Source: a candidate division KSB3 bacterium
GTDB lineage: Bacteria > Moduliflexota > Moduliflexia > Moduliflexales > Moduliflexaceae
Length of the DNA stretch: 64,000 nucleotides
Reading direction: 5' to 3'
Assembly (NCBI GenBank): GCA_002748425.1
Contig: PDSJ01000027.1
Coordinates: 1 to 64,000, forward strand
Shown here in pieces: positions 35,993-44,420 of this stretch. A program made the translations under genes and the position numbers. The notes under the pieces were generated by a model. The model was not told the origin of the DNA and made no database searches. It saw only the letters and a program-made list of their open reading frames with translations. Numbering within the stretch: position 1 is the stretch's first letter; every line of letters starts with the position of its first letter.

Positions 35993-36251
35993 ATGTCGTT
36001 AAAAACGTGTTTCGGGGCGGCTGGTCTTTTTGCAAGCATACTGATTCTCGCCGCAGGGGAGGAAGCTGTCTATGCGAATCTCGACATTTCTCTTCAATAT
36101 CACGATGAAGGTGAAGTGACGTCTGCAGGCAAGAAAAAAGAGCTGGAGCTCTGTTTCTGCTTCAGACGGAGCGCCTGAAACTGCTCCTGAAGAGTCTGGT
36201 GAGGAGGATGTGGAAGATAGCTCCCGTGAAACATTGCCGGATAAACCCTGA
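35993..36251 (+). pseudogene. Small secreted protein ORF interrupted by a frameshift
   Basis: The first frame, from the ATG at 35993 (a second ATG is at 35987), encodes a convincing signal peptide with a cleavage site after AVYA and a short mature part, then runs through AAGAAAAAAG and stops at 36178. In the +1 frame from the same A-run, a hydrophilic, acidic coding stretch continues (SVSASDGAPETAPEESGEED) to a stop at 36251. Joining them gives a secreted or periplasmic protein of about 85 residues with a disordered acidic tail. The shift sits at a six-A run, so the causes are a true frameshift mutation, homopolymer sequencing error, slippage-based phase variation or programmed frameshifting. 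It lies 49 nt before the omptin gene and may share its transcript. Confidence 0.5.
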
Positions 36252-36300
36252 GCCTGCGTTATGTGCTATGAAACAGCCCTTACGATCTTCGGGGAAATGC

Positions 36301-37278
36301 ATGCGAAAAATTCGCCTCCAGCAATTTTTCTGCCTGGGAATGTCCCTGCTTGTATTGTTGCAAGCTGCCGAAGCAGGGATGATTGCGAGTCAAACGCCGA
36401 GACTGAGGCCACTTTCCGAAAGCTATGGGGAGATGCAGTGGTCATGTAGCGTGTCGAGCATCTTGGAACATGGCCACATGACTTATACGATTGGCGACCC
36501 TGAAGCTGGTGGCTGGAAAAGTGAGCTTGAGTGGCCTCTTGAGAATGTCTTTTTTCTCGGGGGAATCGCTACGTTGACGTTCAGACAGCAATTTCAGCTT
36601 AACATGGGCTTGTGGAAATCGCTGCCAGCCAGCCCAGGGATCATGAAAGACAGTGACTGGCTGTATCAGTATTACGGAAATCGGAAAGCCATTTATTCCG
36701 AATCAGATGCGACCGTGGACTCGACACGGTTTGATATACATCTCCGCTATAATTTTTTCGGTGATTATGTATTTTTAGCTGGCGGAATGTTGGGATATTC
36801 CCGTACACGTCAGGACTGGGAGGTACGGGATGGGTATCAGTGGACGATCGATTCCAGCGAATTTTATCAAGGCCCGCTGGATGGACTCAGTGTGACGTAT
36901 AAACAGGTTCTGGACGTCCCCTACATCGGAATGATCGTGTCAATGTTTTCGGCGAAGGGTCTGGCGGGCGTTAATGGATATCTGTTGTATAGTCCGGTTG
37001 CCAAATGCCACGATGAAGATGATCACATCCTGCGCGCCAAGTTGAGCCGGGGACACGTGCAGGGTGATTTTCTGGGCGCTGGCGTGGATCTCCGTTGGAA
37101 TGTTGCTGACAAGTGGTCGGTCAGTGGAAGCGTAAAATATTCTTCTTACGACCTGGAAGGCGACCAGGAGCAATATTTTTATGCGGGGGAGTATGCGGAA
37201 AGCGGGACACAGGGCATTGACCTGACTCTTAGAGGTCGGCAGCTCTATGTTGGGCTTGGTGCTGCTTACGATTTTTAA
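36301..37278 (+). CDS. Omptin-family outer-membrane protease
   Basis: Beta-barrel aspartyl-type protease of the omptin family (OmpT, Pla), 325 residues from the ATG at 36301. A signal peptide ends around AAEAG. Conserved omptin parts are SELEWPLENVFFLGGIAT, KDSDWLYQ with Asp117 and Asp119 matching the DxD pair, YKQVLDVPYIGMIVSM matching the GYKQ-PYIG strand, and DEDDHILRAK with Asp240 and His242 matching the Asp-x-His pair. The C-terminus ends in GAAYDF, a proper final strand with Phe. Length is about 25 residues above OmpT. Known omptins need rough LPS for activity; whether that holds here is unknown. The extended reading frame begins at 36199 without family similarity. Confidence 0.85.
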   Translation: MRKIRLQQFFCLGMSLLVLLQAAEAGMIASQTPRLRPLSESYGEMQWSCSVSSILEHGHMTYTIGDPEAGGWKSELEWPLENVFFLGGIATLTFRQQFQLNMGLWKSLPASPGIMKDSDWLYQYYGNRKAIYSESDATVDSTRFDIHLRYNFFGDYVFLAGGMLGYSRTRQDWEVRDGYQWTIDSSEFYQGPLDGLSVTYKQVLDVPYIGMIVSMFSAKGLAGVNGYLLYSPVAKCHDEDDHILRAKLSRGHVQGDFLGAGVDLRWNVADKWSVSGSVKYSSYDLEGDQEQYFYAGEYAESGTQGIDLTLRGRQLYVGLGAAYDF

Positions 37279-37309
37279 GCCGCCGGATCCGTCTCCGTCC
37301 CGTATCATC

Positions 37310-37328
37310 CCCCCAGTATAAGGGGGTT
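37310..37328 (+). terminator. Weak terminator-like hairpin after the omptin gene
   Basis: CCCCC (37310-37314), a 7-nt loop and GGGGG (37322-37326) followed by TTCTCGTTATT. The stem is short and the T tract broken, so termination would be partial. Confidence 0.4.
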
Positions 37329-37378
37329 CTCGTTATTGAACCCATTTTCGTGACTTTTGGTCAGATAGGCTGGTGAAT

Positions 37379-38587
37379 ATGAACACACATATTATCACAA
37401 CGCAAGTCGGACAGATGGATAGTTATGCTGCAGGCAAGTTACTGGTACAGCAGGCCATGGAAAAGGCAGGAGCTGAGGAAGTCCCGTCGGATCTTGCGAT
37501 TGTCTTTGCATCAAGTAATCATAATTATCCGCACGTGATGAAGGGCATCCGCGACGTACTCCCCGATATCCCCATAATCGGATGCAGTACGGCCGGAGAG
37601 TTCACGGAAGGCGGCTATTCCAACGGAGGGGTGGCCTCTGCGTTTCTCAGCAGTTCGACGCACCAGTTTTCATTAGGGATCGGGCAGCATTTCAAGGAGT
37701 CTCCACAGAAGGCCATTACAGAGGCTGTTGCCCGGCTCGACAGTGCGAAACGTCCCGGATTCCCTCACCGCACGGCCCTTATGTTTGTGGATGGGCTCGC
37801 GGATTGCGGGGATGATGAAGTGATGATGGCCTCGAAGATCTTAGGTACAGATGTGAAACTGGCAGGAGGGGCTGCTGGTGACAATCTTGCGTTACAGAGA
37901 ACCCATATTCTGCATAATGGACAGGCTCATACGAACAGCGTCGGCTTCTGCTTAATCCATTCCAAAGTTCCGGTCCGCATCGCAGCCACGCACGGTCATT
38001 TCCCGTTTGGCGAGACGATGACGGTCACCAGAGCCGAGTCACGCCGAATCTATGAAATCGACGGAAAGAACGCCTTGCGCGTCTGGGAGGATGCCACACG
38101 TCAACGCCGCGAAGAACTGATGTCCACGAGTGAGTTTCGAAAGATTAAACATCAACATCACCCTAAACATTATCTTGACTCCAATTTTGAAATGGGGATT
38201 CTGTCCGAACAGGGTGGCTATAAGCTGCGGGGCATTAATCTTGTTCCTTCGGACAATTCTCTGGAAGCGTATGCCGCAGTCGCTGAAGGCGATCGCTTCC
38301 GAATCATGTACAGTGATGAAGCCTCCCAGTTAGATGCCTTACGGCGGGCAGCCAGTCTTGCGCTGGCCCATCGAACCACAGAGCCTGCCGGGGCGCTGAT
38401 CTTTGATTGTGTCGGTCGGGTTGCTATCCTGGGAGAGCGCTACCCCGAGTGTATTCACTCGTACACTCAAACCTTGAGAGGGATTCCTTTGCTCGGTGTA
38501 CAGACCTATGGGGAAATTTGTGTGCCGTCCTTGTTCTTTGAAGGATTTCTGAATACCACAAACGTGATCGTAATCCTCCCTGATTAA
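37379..38587 (+). CDS. FIST-domain sensory protein
   Basis: A 402-residue cytoplasmic protein with FIST_N (about residues 20-210) and FIST_C (about 220-360) domains. Seen: LAIVFASSNHNYPHVMKGIR, IIGCSTAGEFTEGGYSNGGV, KLAGGAAGDN and the C-terminal GALIFDCVGRVAILGERYPE and FEGFLNTTNVIVIL, as expected. FIST proteins are thought to bind small ligands such as amino acids and feed signal transduction, usually next to a kinase or chemotaxis protein; none is adjacent here. The ATG at 37379 is preferred over a GTG at 37373. The gene is convergent with glgB. Confidence 0.9.
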   Translation: MNTHIITTQVGQMDSYAAGKLLVQQAMEKAGAEEVPSDLAIVFASSNHNYPHVMKGIRDVLPDIPIIGCSTAGEFTEGGYSNGGVASAFLSSSTHQFSLGIGQHFKESPQKAITEAVARLDSAKRPGFPHRTALMFVDGLADCGDDEVMMASKILGTDVKLAGGAAGDNLALQRTHILHNGQAHTNSVGFCLIHSKVPVRIAATHGHFPFGETMTVTRAESRRIYEIDGKNALRVWEDATRQRREELMSTSEFRKIKHQHHPKHYLDSNFEMGILSEQGGYKLRGINLVPSDNSLEAYAAVAEGDRFRIMYSDEASQLDALRRAASLALAHRTTEPAGALIFDCVGRVAILGERYPECIHSYTQTLRGIPLLGVQTYGEICVPSLFFEGFLNTTNVIVILPD

Positions 38588-38653
38588 GCCGACGAGCGTA
38601 CATGCTAGGCAGTGATAAGAGTTTGCTCAAGAGCTTCTTGACATTCTTGCCTG

Positions 38654-41197
38654 TCAGCCACTGCTCTTTCTGGAGTCTGACGTGTGAAGCTGTAAGATCG
38701 CCGATTTACTGCCCTGTGGACGAGCGACTTGACTTTTGGGAAGGAGGATCTCCTGCTGTACGTGACCTTCATGCGGTCGCGCATCGTCTGCTCTTGCTGC
38801 ATCATCAATGTGGGGACTTGTCAGACGATACGGCAGAGCTGCAGTGCTGAGACAGGGGCACATCGGCCTTGAAATCAGTGTCGTTGCAATATTTTCAGGG
38901 GGCCCAAGTTTTTTGATGTCGATCTTCTCCGGTTCTGGGGTTGCCTGAAGAACAGGACTTTTTCCCGTGGCATCTTTCTGAAAAGGCTTCAAAAATACGA
39001 CAGCATGCGGAGGCAGCGTAAGGCTGATCGAATGTGTGTGATCTTGCCATGGGATCGTCTCGACTCGAATCTCTCCCGGGTTACACACATTACTGCCTCC
39101 GTATGCAGACGCGTCGCTATTGAGAATTTCGAAGTAGCAGCTCGCGGCAGGAACTCCGATTCGATACGCTGTACGTATGACCGGCGTAAAGTTATATACA
39201 GCCACCAGCAGATGCTCTTGACCGTCCCAGGCTTTACGCAGAAATGAGAAAATGCTGTGTTCAAAATCATGAAAATCGATCCATTCAAAACTCCATTCTT
39301 CGCTGTCATTATGATATAGAGCTGGTTCAGAGTGATAGAGATGATTCAAATCGCGCACAAAACGCTGAACCCCTTGATGAGCGTCTTCAGTCAAAAGATG
39401 CCATTCCAGCGTGGCATCGTGGTCCCATTCCCGACGCTGGGCGAATTCGCTGCCCATGAATAAAAGTTTTTTGCCGGGATGTCCGTACATAAAGCCATAC
39501 AGCAGGCGAAGCTGGGCAAATTTCTGCGTGTCATCACCCGGCATTTTTTCAAGAAGTGATCCTTTGCCGTGCACCACTTCATCATGTGATAATTCAAGAA
39601 TGAAATGCTCGTGAAATGCATAGAGCAGCATGAATTGAACCATGGTGTGGACGTGTTTCCTGTACAGCGGATCATAGGAGAGATAGTGCAGCGTATCATT
39701 CATCCAGCCCAGATTCCACTTAAAACTGAAATCCAGGCCTCCAAGATAGCCGGGGCAGGTTACCCCCAACCAGGAAGTAGATTCCTCGGCAAAGGTCATT
39801 GTGCCAGGACATTGTTGCCGAATGATACTGTTGAGTTCCCTCAGAAATCCGATCGCCTCAAGGTTTTCGCGTCCGCCGTATCGGTTTGGCGTCCATTCTC
39901 CATCCCGCCTCGAATAATCGAGGTAAAGCATCGACGCCACGGCATCAACACGAAGGCCGTCAATATGATATTCTTTCATCCAGAACACGGCATTGGCAAA
40001 CAAGAAGTTTTTGACTTCATTGCGCCCGTAATCGAAAATTAAGGTGCCCCAGTCTTTATGTTCTGCTTTTTGGGGGTCTTTGTACTCATAGAGACAGGTC
40101 CCGTCGAAATTTCCAAGTGAAAAATCATCTTTTGGAAAGTGGGCCGGGACCCAATCGACAATAATACCGATTCCCTGACGATGGCATTCATTCATGAAAA
40201 ATTTGAAATCCTCTGGGCTGCCGTAACGGCTGCTGGGAGCGTAGTATCCAGTAACCTGATATCCCCAGGACCCATAGAAAGGATGTTCGGTGACCGGAAG
40301 CAGCTCGATGTGGCTGAACCCCATACTTTTGACGTATGGGATAAGCTCAGCCGCCAGTTCGCGATAGTTTAAAAATCCGTTTCCATCAAACGTATCGCGT
40401 GTTTTGACCCAGGAACCAAGGTGGACTTCATAGATTGAGAGCGGACATTGAAGGGAATTCGTTGCGCTGCGCTGTGTCAGCCATTCGTGGTCAGTCCATT
40501 CGAAATGATTTAAGTCAATGACAATGCTGCTGTTATCAGGTGGCTGCTCAAAACAAAAGCCATAAGGGTCGGATTTTGTCAGGATCATATTATCCTGGCT
40601 CAATATTTCGTATTGATAGCGCGTTCCAGATTCTATACCAGGAATAAAAAGTTCCCAGACGCCCCAGTTTTTTCGCAGACGCATCTGGTGTCGGCGTCCA
40701 TCCCAATTGTTAAAGGCGCCGATCACGCTGACCCGTTTTGCATTTGGAGCCCAGACCGCAAACCTGGTTCCGCAGATGCCGTGATGCTCAATGGGATGAC
40801 TGCCGAGAATCTTGTAGATTTCGGTGTGCCGGCCTTTCTGGAAAATGTGTAGATCATTGTCGGAAAGGAGTGAAGGAAAGGCATACGGATCGTTCTCACA
40901 GGAACTGTCGCCTTCTGGAGTGTGAATCTCGAACTGATAGGTAAAGGGCGCCCGCCGTCGAGAGAAAAGTGCTTCAAAGAGACCGCGCTTATCTAAGCAA
41001 TCCATGTGATAGCGCTGTTGTTTTTTGACATCCACGACAAAAACCCGGGACGCATGCGGCAGCAGGGCTCTGACAATGATGGCTTTTTTTTCATCACGGG
41101 AGGAGACTTCATGCATCCCTAAGACCTTAAAGGGATTTGGATGCTTTCCTTGAAAAAGCTTGTCGATGAGCTGACGAGATAGTGTTGTTGTTCTCAT
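38654..41197 (-). CDS. glgB: 1,4-alpha-glucan branching enzyme with a C-terminal extension
   Basis: Glycogen branching enzyme of 847 residues. It has two N-terminal CBM48-type regions (FKVLGMHEVSSRDEKKA, IYKILGSHPIEHHGICGTRF), then the GH13 barrel with HIELLPVTEHPFYGSWGYQV, GLRVDAVASMLYLDYSR (nucleophile Asp), MTFAEESTSWLGV (acid Glu) and LELSHDEVVHGKGSLLEKM. The usual end of the family is at VVFLKPFQK, around residue 740. Here about 105 further residues follow, rich in Pro, Ala, Ser and Arg with no recognisable fold. That tail could be a natural disordered extension or the result of a lost stop codon. The gene is not near other glycogen genes in the window. Confidence 0.93.
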   Translation of the reverse strand: MRTTTLSRQLIDKLFQGKHPNPFKVLGMHEVSSRDEKKAIIVRALLPHASRVFVVDVKKQQRYHMDCLDKRGLFEALFSRRRAPFTYQFEIHTPEGDSSCENDPYAFPSLLSDNDLHIFQKGRHTEIYKILGSHPIEHHGICGTRFAVWAPNAKRVSVIGAFNNWDGRRHQMRLRKNWGVWELFIPGIESGTRYQYEILSQDNMILTKSDPYGFCFEQPPDNSSIVIDLNHFEWTDHEWLTQRSATNSLQCPLSIYEVHLGSWVKTRDTFDGNGFLNYRELAAELIPYVKSMGFSHIELLPVTEHPFYGSWGYQVTGYYAPSSRYGSPEDFKFFMNECHRQGIGIIVDWVPAHFPKDDFSLGNFDGTCLYEYKDPQKAEHKDWGTLIFDYGRNEVKNFLFANAVFWMKEYHIDGLRVDAVASMLYLDYSRRDGEWTPNRYGGRENLEAIGFLRELNSIIRQQCPGTMTFAEESTSWLGVTCPGYLGGLDFSFKWNLGWMNDTLHYLSYDPLYRKHVHTMVQFMLLYAFHEHFILELSHDEVVHGKGSLLEKMPGDDTQKFAQLRLLYGFMYGHPGKKLLFMGSEFAQRREWDHDATLEWHLLTEDAHQGVQRFVRDLNHLYHSEPALYHNDSEEWSFEWIDFHDFEHSIFSFLRKAWDGQEHLLVAVYNFTPVIRTAYRIGVPAASCYFEILNSDASAYGGSNVCNPGEIRVETIPWQDHTHSISLTLPPHAVVFLKPFQKDATGKSPVLQATPEPEKIDIKKLGPPENIATTLISRPMCPCLSTAALPYRLTSPHIDDAARADDARPHEGHVQQEILLPKSQVARPQGSKSAILQLHTSDSRKSSG

Positions 41198-41318
41198 GAT
41201 GATGTATGGTGCCAGAAATTGCGTTTCTAAGGAAAGAAGTGCTGTAAATCACGCCCTCTGCAAAACCTCCTTAACAGGGAACGGTATCTACGTCAAGCAT
41301 TTATTATTTATATCGGAG

Positions 41319-41355
41319 AGAAAAAAGAAGAACGCCAGTATGTTCTCAGGCGTTC
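41319..41355 (-). terminator. Intrinsic terminator overlapping the end of the HD gene
   Basis: On the minus strand, GAACGCC, a 12-nt loop and GGCGTTC are followed by TTCTTTTTTCTC. The left arm overlaps the last codons and stop of the HD-domain gene at 41346. Confidence 0.75.
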
Positions 41356-42695
41356 ATGATAACGTGGGGCTTAGCTAGTGCCAGAAGCTCTTCTCGCCGG
41401 GTTACAACCATTTCAGCGCAGGCTGAGGCGATATGGGACACCACAGGCGAGTCAAGCTCGTGTAAAAATTTCTGGGCGCTGATCATGCCGTGAAACATTT
41501 CATGAGCCCTTGTAACGCAATGGTGTATCTCTTCGGCATCCAACTGTGTCGAGAGAAAGAATGACGTTGGAGACTTCCTGTTATCAAAACTCGATTCGCC
41601 GCTGCGTCCGTTCTCCAGAAGATGTGATACGATCGGGCTTAACGGTGCCGAAGACCTCGGGTCAATCGCAGGCAGAAGATCCTCCAGGCGTTTTGCCGAT
41701 CGTGCCCCGTTTTTTTTCAAATCGCCCATAAACAACGCCAGGGGAGCATCGCCTCCAGTGAGTTCGGCCAGTGCCTCGATGATCGCGATTGTCAGGAGCT
41801 TTATCTCCAGATATTCACACGCGATCGACACATTGCGGCGGGCGATACGCTGGAGATGGTGATATACGTCCAGGGGCGGCGTGTTCTGGTAACGATGAAA
41901 GATGTTTTCGGGGGCAAGTTGTGCGAAAAATTGCTCCATATTTTGAAGAGCTTTGCGGTAATCGCGAATCGAGTAGACATGTCCGCTGCGGAGAGAACTG
42001 TTATACTCGGCAAGTAATTCCCAGGTCCCGGAAAGAAATCTTCCGATGTCAGGCTCACTGAAATCGTCGACGTCCCGGTTCGAAAATTGTACTGAAGCTC
42101 GAATGATCTCATCAAGTTCTTCCGGGCTGAATGCAAGCCGATATTTTAAAGCGGCATTTCTGAGCCGTTTTTTGAGTTTGAGCATCCAGCAATCCTGCCT
42201 GAAGGGGATTGTGGCCTCGATATAGGCACTTGTCTGCATGAGAAGCGTTAAGGGAAGAAACGATCCCAGTCGCCGGTTCATGAACAGGGCACTGAGAAAT
42301 TCGTTCTGGCCGTGAGATGGAGAAAGAACTTGTCCCGGAACAAAGCCGAAGATATCAAGCGTGACATGCAACAACGCATCGTTATCATATAGCTTGTCTC
42401 TGATGTGAAGCATGTTGTTTCGGGCGATGATATCGTTTTCAACGAGTGCTCCAACTTCAGGAGAAAAGCCCTGATCAACATGATAGTAGACAATATCGTG
42501 AAATAAGGCGGCAAGTGATTGAAGAGGCTCAGAGCAGTCGGCGAGATGTAAAATATGTTCCAGCGTGTGATAGCTCCGGGCTGAAGTTTTCATCGCCCTG
42601 TGAATCGTGGTGGCTAACGATTCAATTTCACACAGGCGTATTGGTATATGAAAGGTGCGAAACGCGGCGATAAGATGATCGATAAGCTGGTGCAC
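41346..42695 (-). CDS. HD-domain protein (COG4339-like N-terminus)
   Basis: A 449-residue protein. The N-terminal part resembles predicted metal-dependent HD phosphohydrolases of the COG4339 kind, with SYHTLEHILHLADCSEPLQS and LAALFHDIVYYHVDQGFSPE. Possible metal ligands are His43, His47, His66 and Asp67. The remaining 300 residues are mostly helical, including a long central region with SLRSGHVYSIRDYRKAL and a C-terminal region IHHCVTRAHEMFHGMIS; I do not recognise a family. It lies 33 nt downstream of the amidase on the same strand, so they are probably co-expressed. The start is a GTG at 42695. A terminator overlaps the 3' end. Confidence 0.6.
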   Translation of the reverse strand: MHQLIDHLIAAFRTFHIPIRLCEIESLATTIHRAMKTSARSYHTLEHILHLADCSEPLQSLAALFHDIVYYHVDQGFSPEVGALVENDIIARNNMLHIRDKLYDNDALLHVTLDIFGFVPGQVLSPSHGQNEFLSALFMNRRLGSFLPLTLLMQTSAYIEATIPFRQDCWMLKLKKRLRNAALKYRLAFSPEELDEIIRASVQFSNRDVDDFSEPDIGRFLSGTWELLAEYNSSLRSGHVYSIRDYRKALQNMEQFFAQLAPENIFHRYQNTPPLDVYHHLQRIARRNVSIACEYLEIKLLTIAIIEALAELTGGDAPLALFMGDLKKNGARSAKRLEDLLPAIDPRSSAPLSPIVSHLLENGRSGESSFDNRKSPTSFFLSTQLDAEEIHHCVTRAHEMFHGMISAQKFLHELDSPVVSHIASACAEMVVTRREELLALAKPHVIMNA

Positions 42696-42728
42696 GATTT
42701 ATACCTGCATGCGGGTTCTTTCCGACGA

Positions 42729-44027
42729 TCAATATTTGAGAACTTCAGCCACTCGATGCATCCAGAAAAGTAATTTTTCGTCCTGATATACATCTGCCGC
42801 ACATTGTAAGCCGAGAGGCAGCCGATTCTTCGTGAATCCTGCTGGCACTGTGATGACCGGTAATCCGGCATGAGTCCAGGGCAGATTCATAATCGGATCG
42901 CCGGTCGCCTCCAGGCCGATTGGCGCCTCGCCGGTTGCAGCGGGAGAAATCCAGATATCGACGCCATAGTGGCAGCGCTGCTCGCTTAAATAGTGACGTA
43001 ATTGCGCACAGCCCTGACGGGCTTCCCAAAGCTGTTCGGGAGACACCTTACGCCCTTTGAGAATCACTTCTGCGGTGCGAGGACGATAGAGCTTGTGGTG
43101 CGCTTGAAACCATGCTTCATGTTCCTGCGCAGCTTCTGCGGCGGTCATGAGTCGGTGACGGGCATTAATCACATCGATATCTTCGAACATCGCTATGCGT
43201 TTGACGCAATATCCGGCCTGTTCGAGCAGGGCGATCTGGTTTTCAAAGGCTATCAGAGCGAGATCAGTCGCCTGAACAAGGTAACGGCCTTCCGGGACAC
43301 CTAAAACCGGGAGAATGTGGCAAGCGCGGACTGGCCGCCATTGCCTGCACAGCAGAGACGCCGCAAGTTCCATGCCTTCAATATCCTGGGTAAACAGACC
43401 AACATGATCTGCCGACTTTGAGAAGATAAGCAATCCATCTGTTGGAATTCTGTTGAACGTCGGTTTAAACCCAACTATACCGCAAAAGGCTGCCGGGCGA
43501 ATAACAGAGCCGATGGTTTGTGTGCCGAACGATAATGGGAAAAATCCGGAGGCGACTCCGGCTGCCGAACCGCTGCTCGAGCCTCCGGGCGTATGCTTCG
43601 GATTATGCGGATTACGGGTAGGGCCGGGTTCGAAATATGCAAATTCAGTTGTCACTGTTTTGCCTGCGATCAGCGCCCCAGCCTGCTTCAGGCGACTGAC
43701 ACACGAGGCTTCCGGTCCCTCGAAAAGCTCTTCGGGTAATAATGAGCCTGCTTTTGTAGGAAAGCCGTTGACGTGAAAAATGTCTTTTACCCCGACTGTT
43801 ATTCCATAGAGCGGCGGACGTGTCGCTGGGTCGGGATACTGCGCTTGAAGCAGGAGCGCTTCACGCAAGAGGCGTTCGCGACGTTGTTCTTCCGGGATAA
43901 GGGCCTTGATGTCCGGCTCGTGAGTCTCAATGCGATCGCACAGCGCGTTAATATATTCAAAAAGATCGAGTTGAGCGCTTCGTAATCGTTGGGCTGTGTC
44001 GGCAAGTAGTGTTGTTGAGAGCAACAT
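42729..44027 (-). CDS. Amidase-signature family hydrolase
   Basis: Serine amidase of 432 residues. Catalytic triad regions are visible: Lys81 in ITVGVKDIFHVNGFPT, the Gly/Ser-rich loop PGGSSSGSAAGVASG around 147-161, and the nucleophile Ser174 in FGTQTIGSVIRPAAFCG; note that most amidases have GG before this Ser and here it is IG. Then GIVGFKPTFNRIPTDGLLIF and, at the C-terminus, LPLGLQCAADVYQDEKLLFW, where the usual GLPLGLQ is recognisable. It could be an allophanate hydrolase-like, nitrile pathway or other amide hydrolase; its partner GatB/GatC genes are absent, so it is probably not the GatA subunit. Confidence 0.85.
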   Translation of the reverse strand: MLLSTTLLADTAQRLRSAQLDLFEYINALCDRIETHEPDIKALIPEEQRRERLLREALLLQAQYPDPATRPPLYGITVGVKDIFHVNGFPTKAGSLLPEELFEGPEASCVSRLKQAGALIAGKTVTTEFAYFEPGPTRNPHNPKHTPGGSSSGSAAGVASGFFPLSFGTQTIGSVIRPAAFCGIVGFKPTFNRIPTDGLLIFSKSADHVGLFTQDIEGMELAASLLCRQWRPVRACHILPVLGVPEGRYLVQATDLALIAFENQIALLEQAGYCVKRIAMFEDIDVINARHRLMTAAEAAQEHEAWFQAHHKLYRPRTAEVILKGRKVSPEQLWEARQGCAQLRHYLSEQRCHYGVDIWISPAATGEAPIGLEATGDPIMNLPWTHAGLPVITVPAGFTKNRLPLGLQCAADVYQDEKLLFWMHRVAEVLKY

Positions 44028-44420
44028 GCAGCATGAAGAAGAACAGCATACCGAATTTCAGAATCGCCCGGCAACTCAAGCATGCTCTTCTATCTTTCAA
44101 ATGAACTTGTCGTGAAATACAAGATGAAAGCTCAGGACAAGCAAACAGCAAGTTTATTTGCCAGCTTGCATAAATTACTTTTATAAGCCATGTGCGCTTT
44201 CCGGAAGTGGCTATGCTTTCTCAAGGTGTTATAGTGTGATATGCCGCTTTAGATTGTCAAGAGAAAATGAAGGGGGGACTCGGTTTTTCCTTCTGTGTAT
44301 CAAGGAGACCACACATCATGCGTACACAGCGTCCTGTATTCACAGCAGTCAGGACGCTGTGTACTTCATGAAAAAATGTTGCTATCTTTCAAGGCTGGTT
44401 ATTACGGCGTTTCGTGCGTA
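44028..44420. other. Intergenic region containing a long inverted repeat
   Basis: About 390 nt between the amidase start and the epimerase stop. A minus-strand TTGACA box is at 44253-44258 upstream of the amidase. The 15-bp inverted repeat at 44322-44364 is listed separately. No coding frame is convincing. Confidence 0.5.
44322..44364. repeat. Perfect 15-bp inverted repeat (strong hairpin)
   Basis: GTACACAGCGTCCTG at 44322-44336 and its exact complement CAGGACGCTGTGTAC at 44350-44364 enclose a 13-nt loop. CATG on both outer sides adds four more possible pairs after a short internal mismatch. It lies 57 nt past the stop of the epimerase gene on the minus strand. There is no T run on either side, so it is not a typical intrinsic terminator; it may protect the operon's 3' end or act as a small RNA. 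Confidence 0.85.

Noticed and set aside
42729..44027. GatA subunit of the amidotransferase
   Set aside because: Amidase signature is present, but there are no gatB or gatC neighbours and the nucleophile context differs from GatA.
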